A stretch of DNA of 64,000 bases from assembly GCA_028583605.1 (NCBI GenBank), contig CM053326.1, forward strand, positions 17,812,046 through 17,876,045, given 5' to 3'. The position numbers and the translations under genes are program-made. Shown here one piece after another: positions 1 through 13,389 of the stretch (position 1 is the stretch's first letter; every line of letters begins with the position of its first letter). The notes beneath the pieces are model-generated. The model saw only the letters and a list, made by a program, of their open reading frames with translations, did no database searches and was not told the origin of the DNA. Source of the stretch: Dastarcus helophoroides (taxonomy: Eukaryota; Arthropoda; Insecta; Coleoptera; Bothrideridae).

Positions 1-1659
1 TCAGATACAAATATTTAATTCTTACGTAACATTTCGATTTTAAACATTTTTCAAGCTTCCAATTTTTTTGTACAAGAAGACACTCAACATCTCGGAATTA
101 AAAATGGAATGGGATTAAATTTAAAATTTTGATAAAAACTCGAAAATTTGGGAAAATTTGAATTTAAAAAAATATATGAAACTGAAATTTTAAAGAAGAG
201 TCAAATTTCAAACGAACATTGAAATCTATCGTTTAAAATTAACATGTTGAGAGAAAACTCGAAATTACCGAAATGAAAAGGCCAAAGTTAAGGCAAAAGT
301 AATTTTGTTAAAAAAATTGAAAATTTCATCTTTTAATTAGAAATTTCAAGTAAAAAGGATTTCCAAAAAAATCAAAGTCCAATTTTTTTATCTGTTTTTT
401 TTTTGAAATTTGACGTTTCAATTTCAAATTCAAAATCTGAAAAAAGAAAGCTCCAAGTTTTAGGTTGAAAATCAAAACCTTATGACTAAAATCGAAACTT
501 CGAAATTCTTAATCAAACCTCAGAGATAAAATTGGTATTTTGGGAAAAATTCGAAATGTTTAAAAATCTTGAAAAAACTAAAAATTCCAAACCGAAACGA
601 AAGAAAAAGAAATTTTCAAAAAACACTCGGATATTATATTCTTTTACTGGAATTTCGTTGAGTTTCAATCGCGAATTTTTAAATTTTTTGCTTAAAATTC
701 TGACTATGGGTGAAACTGTTCGAAATGTTGGGCTGAAAATCCAAATCTTGTGACTAAAATCGAAAGTTCGAAATTCTTAATCAAATTTCGGAGAAAAAAT
801 TTAACAATTTTGAAAAAAATTGCTTTGATTGATTGTAAATTTCGAATAAGCAACAGATATAATCCCCAAAGAAAATTCCCAAATATAAAAAATATCACGA
901 ATATTCTAAATAAAGAAAATGCGATTTTAAATATATGCAGCCTAAAAGAAAGAGATGAATGAAAAAAAATTGTATTTCCACGCTAATTAAACGTCAACTT
1001 GCTAATTATATTATATATTGTAATAATTAACCCACTATGGGCGGTCCACTCGCACTCAGTAAACTCATTAGGATTAAGAAGTCGTCACGCGGAAATAATA
1101 CCTACCCGGTATCTAAGGATGCTATAGGAGAAATGTGGGCGTGGATTCACCTTCATCATAGAGTTTCAGTATAGGATATAGATATTTTATATCTTAGATG
1201 GTATGTCAACATTTAATTAGATTTTGATGAAACTATGAATGGCAATTGCAATTTTATAATTTAGTAATGATTTAAGGAAAGTTTTTACAAAATAAAATGT
1301 CATAATGGCGTAGATAAAAAAGTAATCTGTCTTGGTGGTAGTTCTAAAATTGTAAATATTTAAAAACGATGGGAAATGTTTCAAAATCAATTAAAATCCA
1401 TACAAGAGTAAAAACAATGCAATTTGTTTAAGAATGAATTACAAAAAGTTTAAGGTTGATGACACAAATTGGACAAAAACGTAATTTGTTTATTTAAGTG
1501 GGGGCGAAACTTCCATATATTGTTTTGAATAACACTTTTATCAATGTCGAAGCATCGAAGCACCTACACGCACTAACTAGCTTTCTGCTACTAGTACTAA
1601 CCAGTCCTCACAGATCACGTTTCCCTTGTTAAGTCTTACTTTTGGTTTTATGGGGGTAG
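1..1659. other. AT-rich flank, no gene recognised
   Basis: About 100-960 is degenerate AT-rich repeat made of variants of GAAATTT and AAAATTTGG. About 960-1600 is less repetitive and could hold the promoter or a 5' exon of the otopetrin: the partial exon 1 starts near 1660 after possible acceptors ending at 1659 and 1684. Small open frames here look like chance frames in low-complexity DNA. Confidence 0.5.
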
Positions 1660-4600
1660 GGCACGTACCGGCGCAACTCTGAAGGTGTGGTGGACTCAGG
1701 TCTGCCGGTGCCTGTGGCCGAACTGAGTGCACAATCTGACGTGCCTGTTGTCTCTCAGGAACAGACCGCCCAGCCTCCAGCACCCCCGCCGGCGCAACCT
1801 CAACCTCCCGCAGCACCCGTTTCCACGCCACCGGCAATAGCCGCCCAAGACGTTGAAGCCGGTACGGTGGCCAAGTGCAAAAGAAAGCGAAAAACTACAC
1901 AGAACGATCAGAGCCACGGCAGCTTCTTTTTGAGAATCGGAGCAATCGGTGAGTATTTTCGTCGTGGTCGTGTGCATAAGGAAACCATTCGGTCCTACGC
2001 CTTCAGTTTGTTGAAACTGAAATGCTTTCAGTAAATGTGGCTTCTTTGGGATTAGGGTCTTTGTTACGAGGACCCGAAATAATGGTTACATTAGACTTGG
2101 ACCCTTTTTTAATTGTCTTATTCATTTTTTCAGCTTTTGGGCTGGGAACAATGATTTATACTGGATTGGAATTTGGAACGTTTTTCGAAATACCTTTTAC
2201 GTCACCTTGTTATATGATATTGAGAGGAGTAAATCCCGTTCTTCAAATGGTGTTTACCTTTATGCAAATGTATTTTATATTTATGAACTCGAGGGTAAGT
2301 TCAACAAAACAAATTGTTTCTGTAGAAAAATAATAATTTGGATCATTTTTTTTCCCCAAACTGTTGCCTGATTATATATTTTCACGAGATGAACGATTTT
2401 GTGGTGGAAATAGCGGCGCACCTGGTTGCTATGGACGCTGTGGGCGTAGCTTCATCACAGAATGATATACATTTGTTCTTCTATACTGTGGTGTTATAGA
2501 TTTTTGAACAGTTAGTGCCGGCCCGAACACATTGGGTACCCTAGGCGAAAGACCTACATATAAGTGCCCTAATCATTTCTTATTTATATGAATAAAAAAG
2601 GTGATACACACATTTTTCAATTCCTATGAAAATTTTGTAGACAAAAAAAATCTTCGAATTTTTCCTTAAAAATTAGATTTTTTCAAAAATTTCTTCCGCA
2701 AATTTTTATTGCCTCAACATTTTGATTTTTAATTTCGAAATTTTAAATTTCAGGGTTTCAAAATTTGGTCTTTAACCACAATGTTTTGATGCTATACTTA
2801 AACTTTCCTGAAAAATCAAAGTTTCTGTTTAAATTGGAAAAATTTGAATTTTCACACGATATTTTTCCCGAATCTTTGCATTTTACTACAAAATTTAGAC
2901 CTTATACCCAAGTTTCTTTAATAAAGTTAAAACTTTTAACTTAAATTCGAAATATTGTACCTTAAAGTCAAAGTTTAAAAAAATAAAATTAAAATTCTCT
3001 ATTCCAAGAAAATTTCAATTTTTTTCTGCTTTCGATTTGAAAATTGTAATCATTTTCTCGAAATATTCCCTTTTTTCCAGAATTATTTAGTTTTTTTTCA
3101 AAGATAGGTTTTAATCCGATTTTTTGAATTTAGTTTTTTTTATCTCAAATTTTTTGACGTTACATCTCCTGTTATTCTTTTATTTGTAGCTAAATATTCA
3201 TCGGTTTAAAGTCATTGCTCGTTTTGGATTAATGCACGTTGTCGCCACCAATATCTGCGTGTGGATTCGAACGTTCGTTCTCGAGTACATCAAAGAGATA
3301 ACGATATACCATAAAAAATTTTTCAACAGCACATATTACCTCCCCGGAGCGAACCCCTACTCAGGTAAATTCAACTAACCAATTAAAATTTTAACATTTT
3401 TTTTGGCACCGCATTAATGCTTATTGCAGAAAGCATTCGATTGCAATCTTTGCGAAACGCCAACACGGTTTTGGGCAGTAATGCCCACGTCCCCGACGCC
3501 ATGCCGACTGCGATCGCTGGCGCTTTGACCACGGCACGCTCTACCATACCCGCGATAAGACGCTTTCTATGGAATACTGCCACGACCGCGGCCACCACAC
3601 TGACCAGAACTCAAGCCACCATCCCCACAACTATTCCCACTACTACTAGTACAAAGCGTAAGTAGGGGGACGAGTTTAATTATCGTTAATGTGGCACGCT
3701 GTGAACTTATTAGAATTGAGCAAGTAGTCTATGTTAGAGATATCTGGTTTATTGTTCTCTTTTGAATGTTGTGGTCACGTCAACATAACAAAGTGCCGAT
3801 GGTTCCTCATAAACAGATTTTTGAATATTTTTTATAATTATTCACTTCACAAAAAATAATTGTTCCAATAGTACAAGTAAGATACATTTCTGTAGCTTTT
3901 CATTTATCGGCATCAGCATGATAAATCAAATTTGTTGTTTCTGGCTAATTTTCAATGTTGTGGTAATAGACGAATTTGGTTTTTCCAAAGGTGTAATTAC
4001 AACAACTGCCAGAACTATTCCAACTACGCTGTTTAGAATTTTTACTAACCCAACAACTACTACGACTACAACTACGACGACTACGACCACTATTGCTCCT
4101 TCTACGGTTACTGAGACTACAACAACCGAATTGCCGACCACTATGAGCACTACAACTAACGCTTGGCAAGCACTAACTTCCACTATTGCTAGTAGTACAC
4201 CCTTTGGTGGATTGCTTGGTTATAAAGATTATAATAACATTGAATCTAATGTAGTTAAGGGTAGGTACTAACTAATGAAACATTCTAGATTGTACCTAGT
4301 AATATATTGCTAGTAGTATAGCACTTAAAGTGATGGTACACTTTTACTTTAAAAAAACAATGATGCATATCTATCACTTATACTTTTGAATATTAACAGT
4401 GGAAGAAACTGGTAATTCCATAAATGGATCAGAATTTCTCGAAAACATCATGCCTCAAGCACTTAGGGTCTTCAATCAACCGCAAAATATCACCAATTCA
4501 TCGTGCGGAAGAGTCAACATTATGGGAAACATCGTCAACGATTCAGCTCCTTATTTGTTCCCCTTTATCATTGAGTATTCACTCATTGGAGCAGCTGTCA

Positions 4601-7600
4601 TCTATGTGATGTGGAAGCATATTGGTCGAAATCCCAGGTACTTAATCTAGTTTTTTTGTTAAATAATATTCTGTAATGAATTAGTCGAACGTGCTACAGT
4701 TGAAAATACTTACAAGCAACCATAGATCGGTTTCGGCCTCCCTTGGCCTTATTAGTATGGTCGTTGTAAATATTTCCAACTTATGGCCATTAGTTAACCA
4801 CACTCACGAGACGCAAATTCTACTGAATAACTAAGTTTAGACGAGGAACATTTTTGCTACATATTAACTGATACAACTATTTTTATGAGTTACAACCAGA
4901 TTATGTATGATATGGTGACATAGAAATGTTAAGGTTAACAAATAAGGTAATTTGTTTAATGTAACATACCTAAATATATGTCACGCCGAAGGTGCTTGTA
5001 TTTAGTGAATGATGCTCTGTAGCCATAATACAAGAAAGTTATCCCGCTACTAGTTTATTGAAATTCTCCCAGGAGATTGCGGTGAATCTACAATCCCCTC
5101 TTAGGAGTATTTGCATCACATAACCATTTCAAGAAAAGTTTGTCAACTCTAGCTGAAATTAAAAATTGAATTTCTAGGTACGTAACTGAGGAAGATCTCG
5201 AGCATCGGTTAGAAGTGATGCTCTCTCGAAGAGCGGTGGCCATGGCGCAAGCTCAGCAACAAGGCCGCGTGGATTGCGTGGGGGCCTCCAAAGGCCTCTT
5301 CTTCGGTCTCCTCCTCTTAGTCGGATCCCTCATCTGCCTCATCCTCTTCTTCGTCCTCGTACATCACCCTGACTTTGGCTTGTTGGCCATATACTTAGCG
5401 GATGTCTCACACTGTGTTTTAATGGTGCTAAGCATTATAGCTATAATCGTCGGATTCTTTAGGTATGTCGATTTTCTGTGTTTGTGTTCGTTTCATCTGC
5501 TTATTTTTTGTTTTATTTTTGCTTTATTTCATGCTTATTTGCACCTCGCTCAATCATTTTATCACCCAAGGATGCGCTTGATGCCAAAGAACCTCAATTG
5601 CAGGGTACAAAATTTGAAATTCAGAGTCGAGGAACAAAGTGATCTGAATGATATACTTCTGCGCGTCTCCGCCTTTGGACTTTTCATCTACGCAGTTTTC
5701 AGTACCATCGCGGGACACTTGGATGCTTTTAAGAACGAACCGAATTTGTTGGTGATGATAACTGGAATCTTATCCGTTGTACAAGTACGTATAAGTTGTT
5801 TGAAGAAAAACCAGTTTAGTTTTTTTATTCATTTATTTGAAAAACATTGCATTAGCCTTCAATTCAAAATTGGACGTTTTTTTGCAGAAAGGAACCAAGC
5901 CACAAATTCTTAAACATTAAATTTTTAGCGTATAGTTTAGAAAAAGTGAAAAAGTGAAAAGAATCAGGTCTCATTTTAAAACCAAGCACCATCTATTAAC
6001 TGAAGAACCATTTAGCTGGATGAGTTGGGCAGATAAAAAACCTGCAGAGCAAAACAAAAGGTTAATATATTGATGTTTTCATATATGCAGCTAGAATAGG
6101 GCAAGGGTATGGTATTTGTCCTTCTGGTTAAAGCAATTATTTGAAAATTTATATTTAGATAGGGGAACTTTTCCAGAAGTATCCATTTCGCTTCAAAATT
6201 AGTTGAAATTTGGACGTTTTCTCCAAATATCGACTTTTGTTCTCAAAATTCGTCTTTTTTTTACAAAATGTGTCTTTTATTTTCGTAATGTTGAATTTGC
6301 TTTTACAATTATTTACCTTCTATTATCAAAATCTGGTCTTCTCAAAATTTTGAAAATTTATCTCTAAATTATTCGTTTTTTTTTCGAAATTTCACGATTC
6401 CTTAAAGTTCGACATTCGAGGACATTTTTCTTAGGGAATTTCAACAATATTTTTTTAATTCAAACTTCTGGAAATTCCAACTTGTTTCTCAAAATTTTGA
6501 CAACTATCTCAATAGTGGATAGGGTGGAGCGCCTGTTTCCCTCTGACAAACGATATTTGGTCAACCAACAAATTCCATCCTTTTCCGAATATTCATCCAG
6601 TTTTCGAAATCTAAACGAAATTTGACTTTAAGAAATTAAAAATTTTTGTTAAATTTGTTTTCGAAATTTCCTCGTAATTTCGTTTTCTTTTCAAGTCTTG
6701 ATCTTTTTCTGAAAATTTCGCACTTCATTTTATAATTTGTTTTTGTTTTTTGGAAGTTCGACATTTTTCTTCGAAATTCGTCTTTTTTTTGGAATTTTCG
6801 ATATTTTTCTTAAAATTTAGGTTTTTCCAAAGTTTGTCTTTTTTATAATTATATTCTGTTTCACTATATTTTGTCAAAATTGTACTATTTTTTAATTTCG
6901 ACTTTATTAAAAAAAATCAACTTTTTTGACTTTCTGTGCAAAAATTCTATTTTTTTTTATCGAAATTTGTCTTTTTTCTTGAAATTCTGACTAGTTTTTA
7001 AAATTCATTTTTTTTATATTTCGACTTTATTCGCAAAATTCGATTTTTTTTTTCAAATTTAATTTTCCTCTGCAAAATTTTCTAATTGTTTCTCGATTTC
7101 AAAGTATTTTTCGAAATTTCGATTGTTTGATTTTTGAGATTTTGCCATTTTTCTTAACAATGGATTTTTCGATAATTTCGATCTTTTAGAATCTGAAAAT
7201 TCAAACATTTTGACTGGACTCTTAAAGTTTGGTTTTTTCTAAAGTTTCTTTCTTAAAGATTGGATTTTTATCTCAAGTTCTAATAATCAACGTTTAGATT
7301 TTTTTTATCGAAATTTCTTATTTACGAAATTTCAAATTGGTTCTCAAAATTTTACTTTTTAAAAGAAAATTTCAGAAATGTTCTTTTTTGGAAATGCCGC
7401 CATTTTTCTTTATATTAATCTGTTTCTGAAAGACGACTTTTCTGAAATTACAATTTCCAAATTAAGACTTTTATCTCAAAATGTGATATATATTATGCCT
7501 TAAGAAATGTTGAATTTTTCCTTGAAGTTGGCTTTCTTTTGTACAGTGATGTACAAAAGAAGTAGTTTACAAAAGCGTAAAATTTCAGTAGATAAGTTAT

Positions 7601-8587
7601 TTTCGATAGTGTAAGTAAATAAATTCTTTAAACTTATTTTAAGTAAAAATATCTTATTTGTAATATATGTTTTGGTAATTTATAAATGAATGTCAAACTT
7701 TAACTAACGATTTCCCAATAAATTTTTTAAGGTTGGTTCCATTCTGCATAAATTCGTCCAATTAACAGGTAGCTGAAATTTCGAATCCCCAGTCATCTAT
7801 CAAAATTTTCAGATAATTTAGTTTGCGATTGGTTTTTTTCCATTTCCAAGCGAATAATCTTTGCTTTGTTTACAAAAATAATAAAAACTTTGACGCTTCA
7901 TTAAGTCTGATACTCTGCCAAGGGTCGGCGCGCCACTGAATAACGCAATTTTTTATTATTTACAAGGAACCCAGTTTTCGAAAACGCGATTTTTAAAAAA
8001 ATCAAGAATTAACGTTTGCGTATGAGTGATTCCATTGAGTGACTGGCGAGTCTCCCCTAACGTTCTTACTCTACATTACATTCTAGGGAAATGCATTTAA
8101 AGAATTCATACTCTAATAATTAATTAAATCACACTGTACAGTTCGTTACAATATTTTTAAGCGTATTTTAGTGAGTTCGGGAGATTTCCAATCAGCATAA
8201 AAAGTAGATTTTTGGAAAAAATAACAGACGGCAAAAAAAATGAAATTAGCAGAATTAATTTTGCTATTTAATTTCTAGGTTGTGTTGCAACTTCTATTTA
8301 TTGCCGACGTCTCGAGGCGCCGCGTTCACCTTCCGGAGCACGATCGCTCCAAACCGGGCAGGCAGGTGGTCACGTTTTTGCTCATCTGCAACGTGACCAT
8401 GTGGATTATCTACACTTTCGAGACACAAAAAGTGGAAGCCAACCCGGTCCAACTGGAATTTTACGGATTCCTCGCGTGGGCGATAATTCAGCGCTTCACG
8501 TTACCGTTGTGCATTTTCCATCGTTTCCATTCCGCTGTCACATTGGCGGAAATCTGGAAAACTAGCTACAAAGCGAGACTGGAGTAA
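1660..8587 (+). CDS. Otopetrin-like proton channel (5' end not found), nine exons
   Basis: Otopetrins are multi-pass plasma-membrane proton channels; insect members are linked to acid sensing. Exons by frame and GT-AG sites: 1660(or 1685)-1948, 2134-2294, 3190-3364, 3430-3657, 3991-4260, 4400-4637, 5178-5462, 5604(or 5571)-5784, 8279-8587 (stop TAA). Phases join cleanly at each step, giving about 711 residues in view. Diagnostic stretches: FGLGTMIYTGLEFGTFFEIP in exon 2, GLMHVVATNICVWIRTF in exon 3, DILLRVSAFGLF in exon 8, and RRRVHLPEHDRSKPGRQ followed by FHRFHSAVTLAEIWKT in the last exon, the usual otopetrin C terminus. Exon 1 encodes a Pro-rich N-terminal tail, then a basic stretch KCKRKRK before the first membrane segment. 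Exons 4-5 form a long Thr-rich insert between membrane segments. The frame is open only back to 1660 with no ATG, so at least one 5' exon is missing. Family assignment is firm; which insect otopetrin paralogue is not. Confidence 0.93.
2600..3160. repeat. AT-rich degenerate repeat in otopetrin intron 2
   Basis: The 895-base intron between exons 2 and 3 is largely the AAATTTC/GAAATTT repeat class. Just before it, near 2515-2580, is a more GC-rich scrap beginning GTGCCGGCCCGA that resembles the ends of some hAT-type elements, but no partner end or target duplication was found. Confidence 0.5.
4030..4145 (+). repeat. Thr-codon (ACN) repeat inside otopetrin exon 5
   Basis: The tract is a run of ACT/ACA/ACG triplets encoding at least 13 consecutive Thr, then more Thr mixed with Ser, Pro and Glu. 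It keeps the reading frame of the otopetrin and codes for part of the predicted extracellular loop. The mixture of synonymous Thr codons suggests an older repeat held by selection or drift, rather than a fresh microsatellite. Confidence 0.8.
5790..8278. repeat. Last otopetrin intron, mostly pyrimidine-rich AT repeat
   Basis: This 2.5 kb intron is the longest in the otopetrin gene. From about 6170 to 7540 the + strand is dominated by runs such as TTTTTCTCGAAATTT and CAAAATTT with very few long purine runs. The unit is too degenerate to give a period by eye. It belongs to the same low-complexity class seen elsewhere in the window. No coding signal. Confidence 0.6.
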
Positions 8588-8944
8588 ATTGATCAGCGAA
8601 TGGTCTTGGTTGAGAATGGATATAGGGTAGGAGTAAGCGGATATAGAAGCAAAAGAAAATTGGTCTTCCACGGGTTTTGTGGCGCTGAACCGTTCTGATG
8701 TTCGATTGATTGTATATTTGTTTAATTCCGTCCTATATTTTGTAACATGTGTACTTATGAAGCCTAACCACATGCATATTTCTCGAACTAATACGGGTTA
8801 TTATGATGCAACGTAGGCAGAATTTTGAGTGAAATTTTATTTATTGGTGACTGCGTAATAGTTAAATTGTTGAACTGCTTAATAGGCTGAAATTATTTAT
8901 TATTCATGTGGTTAGTGCTCGGTTCTCCTACCTTTTAGGGGTAT

Positions 8945-8950
8945 AATAAA
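8945..8950 (+). promoter_or_regulatory. Candidate poly(A) signal of the otopetrin gene
   Basis: A canonical AATAAA hexamer lies about 360 bases after the otopetrin stop codon. The sequence between is free of obvious repeats and fits a 3' UTR. Position and motif only; no transcript evidence. Confidence 0.5.
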
Positions 8951-9025
8951 GAAAGCACTTTGAAGGGTAAATTTACTATGCACGCTACCACATGATGACC
9001 AGTTGTATTTAATGTTTCACGAATT

Positions 9026-10592
9026 TCTTGTTCTTGTCTTGCTTTGTCTTATTCTTGCTGCAACAATAAGAAAAGAGAGAAGTTCTTTTAGTGAGTTTCT
9101 TGTCAACAAATTACAAGTAGCGAAATTTCTTACTTTCTTCAAAATTTTTTTAAAATAAGCTTTTGAACAGTGTTTTTAAACCTTTTTAAATACACAATCC
9201 CTTTACAAGTAATAAATCCTGGCGGACTCCTCTCAAATTAAATTTTGGAAAAAAATTGAAATTCCAGAAAAAATCAAAATTAAATCGAAAGATTCAATGT
9301 TGAATTCTTTCTCGAAATCAGAAATTTAAGAAATATTTAAGTTTTTCCTAAATTTTTAATTTATTTTCAGAAATTTAGAAATTCTCCTTAACTTCTTAAT
9401 TCTAAATTTCTATTTTCATTTCGCTATTTTGATTTTTTCCTTGAAATTAGAATTTTAACCGCGAAATTTTAACTTTGACTCAATTTTTTATAAACATTTT
9501 GACTTTGTTCGCAAAATTGTTCCCCGCCAAAGTCAGGTCAATTTCGATTTATTATTAAAATTTGGAAGTTTAATCTCATTGAACCTCAATTTCGGAAAAT
9601 ATATATTTTTAATAATTTCGGAAACAAAGTTCCATTTTCCAATTTAAGGCCGAAAAAGGCGACGCTGAAGTGAAAAATTAAGTAAAAGCATTTCATTACT
9701 TTAAATACAAAAATTTAGAATTTTAGAAAAAGTCGTAACTTTTTGAAAAAAACTAATTTTTTTCAATAAATTGAAATCTTCAGTTTCAACGTACAATTTC
9801 TATTACATTTTTAAATTTCCGTAAAGCATTTCGTATTATTCAGAAATTTTAAAATTTTTTTATAAATCCTAAGAGTTTGTATTTCAGTTTCTTCTGGAAA
9901 TTTTGAAATAAACATTTTTACTGCAAACTATCTCAATTTTAGACACAAAATTTGAAATTTGAGCGTAACTTAAAAAAAAATCGATTTTGAAGTTATAATT
10001 TTCAGTAAAATACTTATAAATGTAAACTCTAATGGATCCTAAATTAGTTGTTGATGCAATAACACACGATTAACTTAACACACGCTTTATTGGTCTCTTC
10101 TGCATATGCTCTCGGTATCTTCTCGGCTCATTCTCGACTCTCTTCTTTCCCTTGCTCCCTCACGTAGCCCGGTTTGTATCACATGTGGCATAGTCTATGT
10201 GGGACAGACAGTGACGGGTTCCCTAATGCTAACATTAATTTAGCTGTCAAATTTTAAAAAGTTAGAAATTCCAGAAAAAAGTTCAGAATGTCCCAATAAA
10301 ATATTTACACATTGAGTGTAATTTGTCACTCGTTATTAAAAAAGAGTTTTTCCTCAAAAGAACGTTTTGGTTGTTAAATTGAAATGTTAAGTATAAACTG
10401 AAGTTTTAAAATTTGAGGTTTAGATATTTCACACGAAATTATTGCTAAAATAACTTAAAGTGGAAATATTATTTTTTAATTTCATTTTTAACGAAATATC
10501 GATTTACACTTAAAAATTGAATTAAAAAATGAGTCAAACAAACAAGTCAGCAAGAATAAGAAAAAGCAAGACTCTTGCTAGCAAGACAAGAA
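9026..10592. mobile_element. Possible element bounded by CTTGTCTTGC-type inverted arms
   Basis: The left arm contains GTTCTTGTCTTGC and TCTTATTCTTGCTG. The right arm carries their reverse complements CAGCAAGAATAAGA and GCAAGACAAGAAC in mirrored order about 1.5 kb away. The right arm has an extra internal segment. No convincing target duplication is visible, so this may be a non-autonomous element or two independent insertions in opposite orientation. Confidence 0.35.
10047..10236 (-). mobile_element. Possible short solo LTR or LTR fragment
   Basis: The segment opens TGTTGATGCA and closes TGCTAACA, so it has TG...CA ends, and it is richer in C and T than its surroundings. Read on the - strand it contains AATAAA followed by GCGTGTG, as in an LTR R-U5 region. 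Flanks give no exact target duplication. Weak call. Confidence 0.3.
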
Positions 10593-13389
10593 CCAAACCA
10601 GCAAGCAATTGGCAATACAAGACCAGGAATCTCCCTTTGTGCATCAGCAGTCACTTAATTTGACCCATAACTGAATTTTAAAAATATTATGAAAGGGGCT
10701 GTATTGCACAAAATATTAGTTTCAATGATTAGTTTTTGATCAAATAATTGTTTTCTTTCATAAAGTAATCTTCTGAAATCAGGCGTTCCTTAAATTTTTT
10801 TAAAGTTAGCCATCTTGACGCACTTCATCAAGTGCTGGTTAAATATCTCAATTTAGTTTTTCCAGCATCCCGACGTAATGCCTTGAAGTGCACGCAAGAG
10901 ATAATTTATTTTTATCCCGAAAATGTAATACTTTTGTGACCTCTTTAGCAGAAGAACTACAAAGAATGTTTACCAAAACGTCTCCCGTAGTTCTTCTGAT
11001 GAAAAAGCGATAGTCGTTCAAGTGTGCAAAATTTTCGAATATAATCATTTCCCAGTATAACTATCAAAATCTAATGAACAAACTATAAGAACAATTTGTG
11101 TAAATTTATGAAACAAATATATACATTCCGAATTCGACATTATTTACGAACAGCTGTTCAAAGTGTTTTCTACAAAGTACTTTTAGTGCTAAAAAAAGTC
11201 TGATATTTTTGCTCACTGCTTTAATTTTTATTGATTTGTTAATAAATTATATTTTATTTTCTTTTACACGAGTAGATTTATTTTTGTTACTTTTTAATAT
11301 TGGATCGTTTCGTTTAGTTTTCTATTTTTTTGGAATGGATGTTGTGAATGCGACAAGGTTGACTAAATATAAAACGCACATTTACCAAATAATTGCGTTT
11401 TGTTTTTAACATATATTATACAAGTGGATGTTTAATATAACCGTTGAAATTAAATCATATTGCTCTATATTTACATTTAACTGCAAAATTTTTATTGCAA
11501 ACTAAAGTTTTCACTAATTACAAACACTTGGACTGATTCAAGCTATAGAGCAATATTTTTTCCCTTTCCATCATTTTTATATGTATATTACACTTAAGCG
11601 CTACGAATAAAAAATTGAATTTGTAGAATAGTTCAATGTTGGTATAAATGTATGTATATAATATAAAAGAAATTTTAAATATAAATGGAGATTATTTCTA
11701 TGTGATCGTTAAAATTGTTACCATATACTCATGAACTGTATAATACTCATAATTATCATTACATTCATTTTGACACAGTACAACAAAGGGGTTGCATTTC
11801 TCTTATTTTTCTTGGTTTTCAGATAAGGTAATTTTGGACCTTCTATGACATAAAAATTTTGTCAAAGCGAAGAATGAAAATAGTCAAAAATGTTACACAT
11901 AAATATTATGTCACTAAGAGGAATATGAAGGGGACGCCCCCAATGATGGTTGAGTTGAGAAATTGATTCAGTTGGGCAAGTTTTATTTTGCTAATAATAA
12001 TGATTGTGAAGCAGGTTTTTTGAGAATTTGGAAAAAAAATGGTAATTTAAGGGAAATTCTTGTAGTACCTAATAGTTCCCAGTTTTTAACTTTGGGCTCC
12101 CACCGAGATAAAATCCAACGACACCTCTACTAAATACTATAAAGAAAGTTGTTAATGAAATTTTTCAAGTAAACAAAAAATCCGTTCGGTTTGTGTTAGC
12201 GCCCAGCAGCAGAAAATATTCGTCACAGAAATGCAGCCTCGCCACTTAGAATATAAAATCTAAGATGATACTTTTTAAAAGCAACATTAACTCGTTGTGG
12301 ACCACAATACCAAAGTTTCAAATCAGAAAGACTAACAGACTCTCGTTTAGTTTTTTGAAATATACAAAATAATTTAAGGGTTTGTGTAAATTATTTTTGT
12401 ACATTATTTTGTAAAGTTTAATTAGACCAAGCGAATTTGCGTGAGAGCAAAGCGAAAACGCCAAAAAAGTTGCTCAGCCTAGCAGCAGTTTACAATTTTT
12501 GAAAATGTATTTGTGAAAAATTTTATCGATTTAATTTCATTCGTATATACGTAGATTTTTGAACATTTTTAACGCATTTAGGATTTAGCTAGTGCTTGAA
12601 TTGAAATTGGCTTTTTAAATAATTCAGTCTTGCGACTTAAAACGAATCATATCCAAAGTTAAATTGAACGTATAATCATTATTATTATTGTTATATAAAA
12701 TGTGATTCCAATACCATTGTAATTATTAAATTATATAGGTATAATCATTCGTTCTAATACGACGTATAATGTCTTGTGTGTTACTCGCTGTAAAGTAATA
12801 AAAAAACTATGTGCTACTAAACTATACTAATAGTGATTAGAATTTAGAAGAAAAACGTATTCGTATATGTATATATAATTTCCATAAGTGAATCAAAAAT
12901 AAAATCAAAATATTCAAATTTTTATGATGAACACAACACCGATGGCTGTCGAATTTTGGTTTTATTTTTGACCTAAAAGAAGAGTTGCAATATGGGGGAC
13001 GAAAATTGTAGTTTTGACTAATCGGCGACACTGATGGGAAAGTCACGAAATTATTCCTCTGATCGAGCTAGAAATTATTGTATGGTAGTTTTTAAAATTA
13101 TGCTCAAATTTTGTCCAATGAATCTCGAAGATTAGAAAATTGGCTTGAATCATACTAAACACTGCCGTAAGTCTTAAATGTTCAACGTTTTACCTTATTA
13201 TACCGTGTACCGCTTGAAGTCATTAGTTGATACCTAAATGATTTACTACATTTTTGAATATTTCTATTTTTAGTATCTTGTGTGTACTTTTTATGTATAT
13301 GAAATGTAGAACAGCAGTCATTTTATTAAAAACTATATTGTTTATTTATTTAGATTAATAAAATTACATAAAGATCTGTACTTTTTATT

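Noticed and set aside
1577..1977. Antisense frames opposite otopetrin exon 1
   Set aside because: The + strand frame continues in phase into exon 2 with family-specific residues; the reverse frames do not connect to anything.
3383..3598. Antisense frames over the otopetrin exons (also 3926-4183 and 3945-4169)
   Set aside because: They are mirror frames of the Thr-rich and GC-richer coding exons; poly-Val and poly-Ser come from reading ACN repeats backwards.
4310..4400. Extra otopetrin exon in the gap between exons 5 and 6
   Set aside because: Exons 5 and 6 already join in phase, and the gap is short, AT-rich and stop-laden.
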